From Nocardioides alkalitolerans DSM 16699 (GTDB taxonomy: Bacteria > Actinomycetota > Actinomycetes > Propionibacteriales > Nocardioidaceae), in the NCBI RefSeq assembly GCF_000426525.1, contig NZ_AUFN01000011.1, positions 434,001 through 498,000 of the forward strand: 64,000 bases of DNA, written 5' to 3'. Both the position numbers and the translations under genes were made by a program. The notes beneath the pieces are model-generated. The model was not told where the DNA came from. It searched no databases and was given only the letters and a program-made list of their open reading frames with translations. Below, piece by piece: positions 32,386 to 42,975 of this stretch. The first letter of the stretch is position 1, and each line of letters begins with the position of its first letter.

Positions 32386-33177
32386 ATGGCCCTGCCCCCG
32401 ACCGCACCCGTGGACCCCGTCCCGACCCCGGCGGCCTCCACGACGTACCTGCTCGTCGGCATGTCGCTGCGCGAGCACGCCGAGCGCGAGCGCCTCGACG
32501 CCGCAGCGGCGACGCTGCACGTGCCCCGCGACCCGGACGCCACCGCCGGGGTCGCCTTCCTCCAGGTCGGCGACCCGTCCCTGGCCGCGGCGCTCACCGA
32601 CCTGGCCGACGCGGGGGTCGAGCGCGTCGTGCTGCTGGGGGTCTCCCTGGGGACCCTCGCGCCGGCGAACTCCTGGCTGCGGCGCGTGGCCGGCCACTGG
32701 TGGCGCGAGCGCGGCGAGCCCGGGCCCGACGGGGTCGTGCCGCACCGCCCCGTCGTCGAGGTCGCGACCGCGATGATGCGCCACGAGTCCGACCTCGAGC
32801 TCGGCGTGCTCGACGTCGCCCGGGCCATCCACGGCCGCGAGGCGCCGCTGCACTCCGACGCCTGGGAGACCGTGCCGGCCCACCGTCACCAGGTGCTCGT
32901 CTGCCGGGGTCCGCGCTGCAGCGCCCGTGGCGGTGACAAGGTGGCCGAGGCGCTGGCGACGCGCCTGCGCGACGAGGGCCTCGGCGACGACGACGTGCTC
33001 GTCACCCAGACCGCGTGCCAGTTCCCCTGCAACCAGGCGCCCGTCGTCACCGTCCAGCCCGACGACGTCTGGTACGGCGCGCTCGGCCCCGACGACGTGC
33101 CCGAGCTCGTCGCGGAGCACCTCGTGGCCGGGCGCCCGCTGGAGCGCCTGCGGCTCGTGCGGCGCTCGGCCCGCTAG
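32386..33177 (+). CDS. CbiX-like domain fused to a thioredoxin-fold [2Fe-2S] ferredoxin domain
   Basis: 263 residues. Residues about 18-150 resemble CbiX/sirohydrochlorin chelatase: YLLVGMSLREHAERERLDAAA, GVAFLQVGDPSLAAALTDLADAGVERVVLLGVSLG, SWLRRVAGHW. The two metal-contacting histidines of CbiX (the GHGS loop and the one after the second strand) appear as Met26 and Val86, so chelatase activity is doubtful. Residues about 165-245 form a shethna-type ferredoxin with likely cluster ligands Cys173, Cys178, Cys211 and Cys215. Riboswitch control ties it to cobalamin or cobalt. It may be a cobalt-handling or redox partner of corrin synthesis. The stop codon sits in a CTAG shared with the convergent gene. 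Confidence 0.8.
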   Translation: MALPPTAPVDPVPTPAASTTYLLVGMSLREHAERERLDAAAATLHVPRDPDATAGVAFLQVGDPSLAAALTDLADAGVERVVLLGVSLGTLAPANSWLRRVAGHWWRERGEPGPDGVVPHRPVVEVATAMMRHESDLELGVLDVARAIHGREAPLHSDAWETVPAHRHQVLVCRGPRCSARGGDKVAEALATRLRDEGLGDDDVLVTQTACQFPCNQAPVVTVQPDDVWYGALGPDDVPELVAEHLVAGRPLERLRLVRRSAR

Positions 33178-34496
33178 ACCATCTCGCGCGGCTGGGCCGT
33201 GGACTCGAGCACGCTCAGCCACAGGTCGCCGTCGGGGGAGACGTTGTGCGCGCGCCTCGTGACGGCCGGGATGGGCACGTTCACGAACCGGTGCTTGCGG
33301 CGTCCGACCACCATGTCGGTGCGTCCCGACATCGCCGCGTGCACGGCGGTCTGCGCCAGGCGCGCGCAGTAGACGGCGTCGGCCGGGTCGGCGGGCACGG
33401 AGCGGATGAAGTAGCCGGGGTTGAAGTAGCGCAGCGTCGCCTCCTCGCCGTGCTCGGCGAAGTCGGCGCGGATCCGGGAGCGCAGCACGCGGCCCACGTC
33501 GCCGAGCACCGCGTTGCCGGAGGCGTCGACGGACTCCGGGTCGGCGGCCACCAGCTCCTGGCCCGCGCCCTCCGCGACCACGATGACCGCGAAGCCGCGG
33601 TCGGCGACCCGGCGCCGCACGTGCGCCAGCAGACCGTTCTCGCCCTCCAGCGCGAAGGGCACCTCGGGGATGAGCACGAAGTTCGCGGTCTGGGCGGCGA
33701 GCGCGGAGTAGCAGGCGATGAAGCCGGCGTGCCGACCCATCGTCTGCACGATGCCCACCCCGTTGAGCGCCGCCTGGGCCTCGACCTTGGCGGCGGTGAT
33801 CGACTGCGCCGCGCGGGCGAACGCCGTCTGGAAGCCGAAGCTCTGGCCGATGTGGGGGATGTCGTTGTCGATGGTCTTCGGCACGCCGACCACCGCGATC
33901 TCCAGCCCGCGGCGCCGGCACTCCTCGGCGATCACGTGCGCGCCGCGCATCGAGCCGTCGCCGCCGATGACGAAGAGGATGTCGATGCCGTGGCGCACGA
34001 GCGTGTCGACCATGACCTCGGGGTCGCGACCGCCCCGCGACGAGCCGAGCACCGTGCCGCCGCGCTCGTGGATGTCGGCCACCGACTCGCGGGTGAGCGT
34101 GACCGGCTCCGCGCCGCTGGCGGGGTCGAGCCCGGCGTACCCGTTGCGGAAGCCGAGCACGTCGGTCACGCCGTAGTGGTCCTCGAGGGCGCGCACCAGC
34201 GAGCGGATGACGTTGTTGAGCCCGGGGCAGAGCCCGCCGCAGGTGACGATGCCCGCCTTCGTGCGCCGGGGGTCGAAGTAGATCCGGGCCCGCGGGCCGC
34301 CGGCCTCGAAGGTCGGCAGCTCCTCCCAGGGCACGCCCCGGCCCGCGATGAGGTCGAGGGTGTCGTCCATGAGGATGCGGTCGCCCTCGGCGACGTAGTA
34401 CTGGTTCGTCGTCCGCCCCTCCACGTAGGAGGCGAGCGGGGAGGCGAGGGTCGGCTCGCCGAGCTTCTGGACCTGCAGGTCGGCGAGGGTCACCAC
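33174..34496 (-). CDS. 6-Phosphofructokinase, long plant/protist-like clade
   Basis: 440 residues from the GTG at 34496; an ATG at 34532 is in frame, but TATCGT 7 bases before the GTG favours a leaderless start. Signatures: VTCGGLCPGLNNVIRSLV, GFRNGYAGLDP, GGDGSMRGAH, GVPKTIDNDI and TMGRHAGFIA. GGDG rather than GGDD predicts ATP over pyrophosphate as donor, while Lys in PKTIDND is shared with pyrophosphate and plant-type enzymes. It catalyses the committed step of glycolysis. It sits alone on its strand between two cobalamin riboswitch units; no link with cobalamin is evident. Confidence 0.9.
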   Translation of the reverse strand: MVTLADLQVQKLGEPTLASPLASYVEGRTTNQYYVAEGDRILMDDTLDLIAGRGVPWEELPTFEAGGPRARIYFDPRRTKAGIVTCGGLCPGLNNVIRSLVRALEDHYGVTDVLGFRNGYAGLDPASGAEPVTLTRESVADIHERGGTVLGSSRGGRDPEVMVDTLVRHGIDILFVIGGDGSMRGAHVIAEECRRRGLEIAVVGVPKTIDNDIPHIGQSFGFQTAFARAAQSITAAKVEAQAALNGVGIVQTMGRHAGFIACYSALAAQTANFVLIPEVPFALEGENGLLAHVRRRVADRGFAVIVVAEGAGQELVAADPESVDASGNAVLGDVGRVLRSRIRADFAEHGEEATLRYFNPGYFIRSVPADPADAVYCARLAQTAVHAAMSGRTDMVVGRRKHRFVNVPIPAVTRRAHNVSPDGDLWLSVLESTAQPREMV

Positions 34497-34503
34497 GCGC
34501 CGC

Positions 34504-34509
34504 ACGATA
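34504..34509 (-). promoter_or_regulatory. Putative -10 hexamer TATCGT of the phosphofructokinase gene
   Basis: Minus-strand TATCGT ends 7 bases before the GTG at 34496 and lies inside the extended frame starting at 34532, arguing for the shorter protein. Confidence 0.4.
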
Positions 34510-34549
34510 GCGGTGCCCGGCTCCGGAGGCATGCCCTAGGCTGCGGACC

Positions 34550-34670
34550 GACCTTCCGCCGACGGACCCAGGAACCCGGTGCAGCTCCGGGGCGGTTCCG
34601 CCACTGTGACCCCGACCGTCGTCCCACGACGGCCGGCCAGCCAGACACTGACCGCCGGCGGTCCTGACCT
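34550..34670 (+). ncRNA. Cobalamin riboswitch upstream of cobN
   Basis: GGACCCAGGAACCCGGTGCAGCTCC, then GGGGCGGTTCCGCCACTGTGACC match the AdoCbl core almost base for base. AGCCAGACACTGACCGCCGGC supplies the distal element. It ends about 30 bases before the cobN GTG. Ends are approximate. Confidence 0.93.
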
Positions 34671-34702
34671 GACGGGGCGCGAACCCCGACGAGGAGCCCG
34701 CT

Positions 34703-37700
34703 GTGACCAGCTCTGCCGCGACCACCCCCAGCACCCCGGGTACCCCCGGCGGGACCGCCGAGACCCCGTCCGCCCCGCGGATCGCGCTGGTCTCGACCTC
34801 CGACACCGACCTGCTCTCCGCCCGGGCCAGCGGCGCGACGTACACGATCGCCAACCCCGCGCGCTCCGCCCACCAGGACATGGGGGCCGCGCTCGAGACG
34901 GCCGACCTCGTCGTCGCCCGCATCCTCGGGTCGCCGGGCGACCTCTGCTCCGGCTTCCAGCGCATCGTCGGCACCGGCGTGCCGACCGTCGTGCTGGGCG
35001 GCGAGCAGACCCCGAGCGCCGAGCTGATGGAGCTGTCGACGGTGCCCGTGGGGGTCGCGGCGGAGGCCCACCGCTACCTCGCCGAGGGCGGCCCGGACAA
35101 CCTGGGCCAGCTGCACGCCTTCCTCTCCGACACCGTGCTGCTGACCGGCGAGGGCTTCGAGCCCCCGGCCGTGCTGCCGTCGTGGGGCTGGGCCGAGCGG
35201 CCCGAGGTCGAGGGCGCGACCGACGGAGGACGCGCGCGGATCGGGATCCTCTACTACCGGGCCCACCACGCCTCGGGCAACACCGACTTCGTCCACGGCC
35301 TCGCCGACGCGATCGACGCGACGGGCACCGCGGTCGGCCTGCCGATCTTCTCGTCGTCGCTGCGCTCGGCCCCCGACGCCGTGTACGACGCCCTGGGCAC
35401 GCTCGACGCGCTGGTGGTCACGGTGCTCGCGGCCGGCGGCTCGACCCCGGCCGGCGCCAGCGCCGGCGGCGACGACGAGGCGTGGGACGTGGAGCGCATC
35501 GCCGCCCTCGACATCCCCGTCCTGCAGGCGCTCGCGCTCACGAGCAGCCGCGCCGAGTGGGAGGCCTCCGACGACGGCGTCTCCCCGCTCGACTCCGCCA
35601 CCCAGATCGCGATCCCCGAGTTCGACGGCCGCCTCATCACGGCGCCGTTCTCCTTCAAGGAGATCGACCCCGACGGCCTCCCGCGCTACGTGCCCGACGC
35701 CGAGCGCTGCGCCCGCGTCGCGGGCATCGCGACGGCCCACGCCATGCTGCGGCGCACCGAGGCCGCCGACCGGCGCGTCGTGCTGATGCTGTCGGCGTAC
35801 CCCACCAAGCACGCCCGCATCGGCAACGCGGTCGGCCTCGACACCCCGGTCTCGACGATCCACCTGCTGCGCCGCATGCGCGAGGCCGGCTACGACCTCG
35901 GCCCCGACGGCGGCGACATCACCCGCCTGCTCGACCTCGACGACGACACGGCCGCGGGCGACGCGCTCATCCACGCGCTGATCGCCGCGGGCGGCCAGGA
36001 CGAGGAGTGGCTCACCAACGCCGACCTCACCGACGCCCACGTGCGCATCACGCCCGAGCAGTACGCCGCCTGGACCGCCGACCTGAGCCCGGGCCTGCGC
36101 GCCGACATGGTCGAGGCCTGGGGCGAGGGCCCCGGCACGCTGTTCGTCAACGACGACGGCGAGATCGTGCTCGCGACGCTCCGCGCCGGCAACGTCGTGC
36201 TGATGATCCAGCCGCCCCGCGGCTTCGGTGAGAACCCGGTCGCGATCTACCACGACCCCGACATGGCGCCGAGCCACCACTACCTGGCGGCCTACCGCTG
36301 GGTCGGCGGCTCGGTCGAGTCCGGCGGCTTTGGCGCCCACGCGATCGTGCACCTCGGCAAGCACGGCTCGATGGAGTGGCTGCCGGGCAAGAACGCGGCG
36401 CTCTCGGCCGACTGCGCCACCGACGCGGTGCTCGGCGACCTGCCGCTCATCTACCCGTTCCTCGTCAACGACCCGGGCGAGGGGGCGCAGGCCAAGCGCC
36501 GCGCCCACGCGACCATCGTCGACCACCTCGTGCCGCCGATGGCGCGCGCCGAGACGTACGGCGACATCGCCCGCCTCGAGCAGCTGCTCGACGAGTACGG
36601 CAACATCGCCGCGATGGACCCGGCCAAGCTGCCGGCCATCCGCGGCGAGATCTGGACCCTCATGCAGTCGGCGCAGATGCACCGCGACCTCGGCATGGAG
36701 GAGCGTCCGGAGGACGACGACTTCGACGACTTCATCCTCCACGTCGACGGCTGGCTCTGCGAGATCAAGGACGCCCAGATCCGCGACGGCCTCCACGTGC
36801 TCGGCGCCGCACCGACGGGGGAGGCCCGGGTCAACCTGGTGCTCGCCATCCTGCGCGCCAGCCAGGTGTGGGGCGGCACGGCGGGCGCCGTACCGGGCCT
36901 GCGGGCCGCGCTCGGCCTGCCCACCGGGGCGGGCAAGGAGCCCAGCACCGCCGAGGTCGACGCCGTCGAGAAGCGGGCGCGCGCGCTCGTGCTGGCGATG
37001 GAGGAGGCGTCCTGGGTGCCGACCGCCGTCGCCGACGTGGTCGCGCGCCTGGAGGGTGACGCCGACCCGGCCGTCGCCCAGGTGCTCACGTTCGCCGCGA
37101 CCGAGGTCGTGCCGCGTCTCGACGCCACCACCGACGAGCTCACGGCCGTGCTGCACGCGCTCGAGGGCGGGTTCATCCCGGCCGGGCCGTCGGGCTCCCC
37201 GCTGCGCGGGCTCGTCAACGTGCTGCCGACGGGCCGCAACTTCTACACCGTCGACCCCCGCGCCGTGCCGTCGCGCCTGGCGTGGCAGACCGGCCAGGCG
37301 ATGGCCACCTCCCTGCTGGAGCGCCACCGCGCCGACACCGGCGAGTGGCCGCGCTCGGTCGGGCTGTCGGCCTGGGGCACGTCCGCGATGCGCACCTCGG
37401 GCGACGACGTCGCCGAGGTGCTCGCCCTCATCGGCGTGCGGCCCACGTGGGACGAGGCGTCCCGCCGGGTCAACGGCCTCGAGCCGGTGCCGCTCGACGA
37501 GCTGGGCCGTCCCCGCATCGACGTGACGCTGCGCATCTCGGGCTTCTTCCGCGACGCGTTCCCGCACGTCGTCGAGATGCTCGACGACGCCATCCGGATG
37601 GCGGCCGACCTCGACGAGCCCGACGACGTCAACTTCGTGCGCGCCCACACCCAGGCCGACCTCGCCGACCACGGCGACGAGCGTCGCGCCACCACGCGCA

Positions 37701-38413
37701 TCTTCGGCTCCGCGCCGGGGGCGTACGGCGCGGGCGTGCTCCAGGCGGTCGAGTCGGGCAGCTGGCGCACCGACGCCGACCTGGCCGAGGTCTACACGGC
37801 CTGGGGCGGCTTCGCCTACGGCCGCGACCTCGCCGGCCGCCCGGCCGACGACGACATGCGCGCCAACTACCGACGCATCGCGGTCGCGGCGAAGAACATC
37901 GACACCCGCGAGCACGACATCGCCGACTCGGCCGACTACTTCGAGTACCACGGGGGCATGGTCGCGACCGTCCGCGCGCTCACCGGGGTCGCGCCGCGGG
38001 CGTACGTCGGCGACTCGACCTCCCCGGACGCCGTGCGCACCCGCACGCTGGGCGAGGAGACGGCCCGCGTCTTCCGCGCCCGCGTCGTGAACCCGCGCTG
38101 GATCTCGGCGATGCAGCGCCACGGCTACAAGGGCGCGTTCGAGCTGGCCGCCACCGTCGACTACCTCTTCGGCTTCGACGCCACCGCCGGTGTGGTCGAG
38201 GACCACATGTACGACGCGCTCGCCAAGGCCTACGTGCTCGACGAGAGCGTGCAGGCGTTCCTGCGCCAGTCGAACCCGTGGGCGCTGCGCGGCATGGTCG
38301 AGCGGCTCTCCGAGGCGGCCGACCGCGGGCTCTGGGCCGAGCCCGACCCGGCCGTCATCGCCGCGATGCAGCAGGTCTACCTCGAGGTCGAGGGCGAGAT
38401 CGAGGACCGGTGA
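34703..38413 (+). CDS. cobN: Cobaltochelatase subunit CobN
   Basis: 1236 residues, full length for CobN (about 1200-1275). It is the large substrate-binding subunit that inserts cobalt into hydrogenobyrinate a,c-diamide with an ATPase partner. Recognisable CobN/BchH stretches include VLMLSAYPTKHARIGNAVGLDTP, HLGKHGSMEWLPGKNAALS, YPFLVNDPGEGAQAKRRAHA and GRNFYTVDPRAVPSRLAWQTG. The C-terminus contains RVVNPRWISAMQRHGYKGAFE. The GTG start follows a cobalamin riboswitch and the stop overlaps cobF (GTGA). The partner is probably the ChlID-like protein at 21.6-23.8 kb. Confidence 0.98.
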   Translation: MTSSAATTPSTPGTPGGTAETPSAPRIALVSTSDTDLLSARASGATYTIANPARSAHQDMGAALETADLVVARILGSPGDLCSGFQRIVGTGVPTVVLGGEQTPSAELMELSTVPVGVAAEAHRYLAEGGPDNLGQLHAFLSDTVLLTGEGFEPPAVLPSWGWAERPEVEGATDGGRARIGILYYRAHHASGNTDFVHGLADAIDATGTAVGLPIFSSSLRSAPDAVYDALGTLDALVVTVLAAGGSTPAGASAGGDDEAWDVERIAALDIPVLQALALTSSRAEWEASDDGVSPLDSATQIAIPEFDGRLITAPFSFKEIDPDGLPRYVPDAERCARVAGIATAHAMLRRTEAADRRVVLMLSAYPTKHARIGNAVGLDTPVSTIHLLRRMREAGYDLGPDGGDITRLLDLDDDTAAGDALIHALIAAGGQDEEWLTNADLTDAHVRITPEQYAAWTADLSPGLRADMVEAWGEGPGTLFVNDDGEIVLATLRAGNVVLMIQPPRGFGENPVAIYHDPDMAPSHHYLAAYRWVGGSVESGGFGAHAIVHLGKHGSMEWLPGKNAALSADCATDAVLGDLPLIYPFLVNDPGEGAQAKRRAHATIVDHLVPPMARAETYGDIARLEQLLDEYGNIAAMDPAKLPAIRGEIWTLMQSAQMHRDLGMEERPEDDDFDDFILHVDGWLCEIKDAQIRDGLHVLGAAPTGEARVNLVLAILRASQVWGGTAGAVPGLRAALGLPTGAGKEPSTAEVDAVEKRARALVLAMEEASWVPTAVADVVARLEGDADPAVAQVLTFAATEVVPRLDATTDELTAVLHALEGGFIPAGPSGSPLRGLVNVLPTGRNFYTVDPRAVPSRLAWQTGQAMATSLLERHRADTGEWPRSVGLSAWGTSAMRTSGDDVAEVLALIGVRPTWDEASRRVNGLEPVPLDELGRPRIDVTLRISGFFRDAFPHVVEMLDDAIRMAADLDEPDDVNFVRAHTQADLADHGDERRATTRIFGSAPGAYGAGVLQAVESGSWRTDADLAEVYTAWGGFAYGRDLAGRPADDDMRANYRRIAVAAKNIDTREHDIADSADYFEYHGGMVATVRALTGVAPRAYVGDSTSPDAVRTRTLGEETARVFRARVVNPRWISAMQRHGYKGAFELAATVDYLFGFDATAGVVEDHMYDALAKAYVLDESVQAFLRQSNPWALRGMVERLSEAADRGLWAEPDPAVIAAMQQVYLEVEGEIEDR

Positions 38414-39162
38414 CCCGCAGGCTCCACGTCGTCGGCATCGGGTGCGGCGACCCCGCCCAGCTGACGCTCGAGGCGGTGGCGGCGCTGCGCGGGGCGTCGT
38501 ACGCGCTGGTGCCGCGCAAGCGGGCCGACGACCCGCTCGTCGCCGTACGACGCGCGGTCCTGGCCGCCCACGCGTCCGACCTGCCGCTCGTCGAAGTCGA
38601 CGACCCCGTGCGCGACCGCTCGGCGCGGGTCGCCGGCGACACGGCGGCCTACGAGCAGGCGGTGGCCGACTGGCACGCGGCGCGGGCGGCGGCGTACGAG
38701 ACCGTGCTGGAGGAGCGCGACGGCGACGTCGCGTTCCTCGTCTGGGGCGACCCGGCGTTCTACGACTCGACGCTGCGCATCGTCGACGCGGTGCTGGCCC
38801 GGGGGAGGGTGGTCGCGGACGTGCGCGTCGTGCCCGGGATCTCCAGCCTGCAGCTGCTCGCCGCGGCCCACCGGATCGTGCTCCACGAGGTCGGCCAGGC
38901 CATCACGGTGACGACCGGGCGCCGGCTCCGGGAGGCCGTCGCCGCCGGCGCCGACAACCTGCTCGTCATGCTCAACGCCGACCTCCCGCTCGACGGGCTC
39001 GACGACTGGACGATCTGGTGGGGCGCCAACCTGGGCGCCCCCACGCAGCGGCTCGTCGCGGGACGCGTCGGCGACGTGGTCGACGAGCTGCGCGCCGCCC
39101 GGACGGCGGTCCAGGAGGCCGCCGGTTGGGTCATGGACTGCTACCTGCTGCGTCGGTCCTGA
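38410..39162 (+). CDS. cobF: Precorrin-6A synthase (deacetylating)
   Basis: 250 residues. It methylates C1 of precorrin-5 with loss of the acetyl group, a step found in the aerobic pathway. It starts RRLHVVGIGCGDPAQLTLEAV and contains YALVPRKRADDPLV, FLVWGDPAFYDSTLRI and PGISSLQLLAAAHRI, all CobF-like. The GTG overlaps the cobN stop. The last 22 bases overlap the end of the convergent kinase gene. Confidence 0.95.
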   Translation: MTRRLHVVGIGCGDPAQLTLEAVAALRGASYALVPRKRADDPLVAVRRAVLAAHASDLPLVEVDDPVRDRSARVAGDTAAYEQAVADWHAARAAAYETVLEERDGDVAFLVWGDPAFYDSTLRIVDAVLARGRVVADVRVVPGISSLQLLAAAHRIVLHEVGQAITVTTGRRLREAVAAGADNLLVMLNADLPLDGLDDWTIWWGANLGAPTQRLVAGRVGDVVDELRAARTAVQEAAGWVMDCYLLRRS

Positions 39163-39710
39163 GCCGGCAGCGCCGCCAGCCAGCGCCGTACGGCGCCCCG
39201 CGAGCGCAGCCGCACCACCACCAGGTCGGGGTGCGCCCGGGCGGCCTCGGCGACGGCGCCGTCGCGATACTTGTGACGCGTGCGCCAGGCCCACCGCACG
39301 ATGTGGTCGGGCTCGGTGACGAAGGTGCGCAGGGGCGGCTCCTGGTTGCCGTTCCACAGCTCCTCACGCCGTGCCCGGCGTCGCAGCGTGCGCCGCACGA
39401 CCCGGGTCATCGTGACGGGGGTCGGGAGGTCGATCCAGACCAGCAGCTCGGCGCGGGCGGCGATCAGCGGCCGGGCCGCGGCGTACTGCCACTCCATGAC
39501 CCACGCCTCACCGGCGACCGTGCGGCGCACGTCGTCGAGGAACTCCGGGCGCGGCGTCCACCCCGGACCGTGGTGCAGGCCGTCGGTCTCGACGTGGGGC
39601 ACGCCGAGCCGGGCGGCGACCGCCCGGCTCAGCGTGGTCTTCCCGACGCCGCTGACGCCCGCGACGGCGACCCGTCGCGGTGCGCGGCCCGACGGCACGC
39701 TCAGCAGCAC
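39141..39710 (-). CDS. P-loop kinase (adenylate-kinase-like, unknown substrate)
   Basis: 189 residues. Walker A GVSGVGKTTLSRAVA lies at about residues 16-30, followed by GVPHVETDGLHHGPGW and VMEWQYAAARPLIAARAELLVWIDLP, the FlaR/topology-modulation-like AAA_17/AAA_18 kinases of small size. The GTG at 39710 overlaps the end of the YbdD-like gene; a second GTG at 39698, just after that stop, is an alternative. It forms an operon tail after cstA and ybdD-like. The substrate is unknown. Its end overlaps convergent cobF. Confidence 0.75.
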   Translation of the reverse strand: MLLSVPSGRAPRRVAVAGVSGVGKTTLSRAVAARLGVPHVETDGLHHGPGWTPRPEFLDDVRRTVAGEAWVMEWQYAAARPLIAARAELLVWIDLPTPVTMTRVVRRTLRRRARREELWNGNQEPPLRTFVTEPDHIVRWAWRTRHKYRDGAVAEAARAHPDLVVVRLRSRGAVRRWLAALPAQDRRSR

Positions 39711-39873
39711 CGGCCCTGTGTGGAGTGCTCCCGCAGGTGGTCGCGGTGGCGCTCGTACTCGCGGCGCGTCATCGGGACCATCCCGACCCGCTCGCAGTCG
39801 GCGAGGTAGGCGTCCCAGCGACCCTCGCCGCTCCACTCCCGCAGGTACCAGCGGATCCCGGCGAGCGCGCGCC

Positions 39874-39877
<4 letters not shown>
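39701..39877 (-). CDS. YbdD/YjiX-family small protein, CstA partner
   Basis: 58 residues: WYLREWSGEGRWDAYLADCERVG and MTRREYERHRDHLRE match the YbdD/YjiX (DUF466) family, which follows cstA/btsT genes and is needed for pyruvate uptake in E. coli. The ATG overlaps the cstA stop by 4 bases. Two cysteines end the protein (GRCC). Confidence 0.88.
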
Positions 39878-42081
<2,204 letters not shown>

Positions 42082-42105
42082 CGGGTGCTCCCGAGGAGTG
42101 AGGAA

Positions 42106-42121
42106 TGTGACCTGGGTCACG
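42106..42121. promoter_or_regulatory. Crp/GlxR-like site at the cstA promoter
   Basis: TGTGA-CCTGGG-TCACG matches TGTGA-N6-TCACA at nine of ten core positions and contains GTGACC/GGTCAC arms. It overlaps the predicted cstA transcription start, next to -10 TATAGC (42121-42126, minus). Confidence 0.55.
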
Positions 42122-42202
42122 CTATACCTCTGCGCCGGGAGAACAGTACCGGTGCGGGAGCGACGTCCGTCACGCGTCCCAGGACCGGTCGTCGGCCCTG
42201 CC

Positions 42203-42208
42203 TAGGGT
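42203..42208 (+). promoter_or_regulatory. Putative -10 hexamer TAGGGT of the HAD gene
   Basis: TAGGGT ends 6 bases before the GTG at 42215. Confidence 0.4.
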
Positions 42209-42214
42209 GGAGGC

Positions 42215-42886
42215 GTGACCTCCCCGGACCGGCCGCTCGTCGTGGGCTTCGACCTCGACATGACCCTCATCGACACCCGCCCCGGGTTCGCCGACACCCT
42301 GCGCGCCCTCGGCGACGAGCTGGGCGTCGACCTGCCGGTGGAGCAGATGACGGAGCGGCTCGGCCCACCCCTCGACGTCCTGCTCGCCCCGCACCTCCCG
42401 GCGGAGCTCGTGGCCCCGGCCGGCGACCGGTTCCGGGCGCTGTACCCCGACCTCGCCGTCGCGGGCGTCCCGGTGCTGCCGGGCGCCCACGAGGCGCTCG
42501 CCGCCGTCCGGCGCCACGGCGGCCGGATCCTCGTCGTCACCGGCAAGTACGCCCCGAACGCGCAGCGCCACCTCGACCACCTCGGGCTCGACGTCGACCA
42601 CCTCGAGGGCTGGGTGTGGGGAGCGCTCAAGGCGCAGCCGCTGCGCGACGAGGGCGCAGCCGTCTACGTCGGCGACCACGTGCACGACGTCGAGGGCGCC
42701 CGCGCGGCCGGGGTCGTGAGCGTCTCGGTGCTCACGGGCGGGTGCGAGGAGGCTGAGCTGCGCGAGGCCGGCACCGACGTGGTGCTGCCCGACCTCCGCG
42801 GCTTCCCGGACTGGCTCGACGCGTTCGTGGCCGACCCCGCCGGCCGCACGGAAAGTGGTGCGCGCGTCGTTCCGGCCGACGGATAG
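42215..42886 (+). CDS. HAD-family phosphatase (Gph-like)
   Basis: 223 residues. HAD motif I is GFDLDMTLIDT (Asp13, Asp15), motif II VVTGKYAP, motif III a Lys in GALKAQPL, motif IV YVGDHVHDVEGAR. The cap is of C1 type. It resembles phosphoglycolate phosphatases, but substrate range in this family is broad. A GTG start with TAGGGT 6 bases before it suggests a leaderless message. It is upstream of the cold-shock gene on the same strand. Confidence 0.85.
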   Translation: MTSPDRPLVVGFDLDMTLIDTRPGFADTLRALGDELGVDLPVEQMTERLGPPLDVLLAPHLPAELVAPAGDRFRALYPDLAVAGVPVLPGAHEALAAVRRHGGRILVVTGKYAPNAQRHLDHLGLDVDHLEGWVWGALKAQPLRDEGAAVYVGDHVHDVEGARAAGVVSVSVLTGGCEEAELREAGTDVVLPDLRGFPDWLDAFVADPAGRTESGARVVPADG

Positions 42887-42897
42887 GCTGGGCGGAG

Positions 42898-42915
42898 GCC
42901 GGGCACCTGCCCGGC
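42898..42915 (+). promoter_or_regulatory. Hairpin in the cold-shock gene leader
   Basis: GCCGGGCA (42898-42905) pairs with TGCCCGGC (42908-42915), then TGTTTG. With a possible -10 TAGGCT at 42884-42889 it would lie at the very 5-prime end of an 80-base leader; it could alternatively terminate the HAD transcript. Confidence 0.4.
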
Positions 42916-42975
42916 TGTTTGCGTGCTGCGGGGGCCTCGGCCGCCGCGTGAGTCCGACCGAGAGAGGTGTGACCC

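Noticed and set aside
34490..38206. A 1238-codon open frame antisense to cobN
   Set aside because: High GC at codon position 3 keeps the complementary frame free of stops. Its translation is Arg/Gly/Val/Asp-rich with no family resemblance, while cobN is unmistakable.
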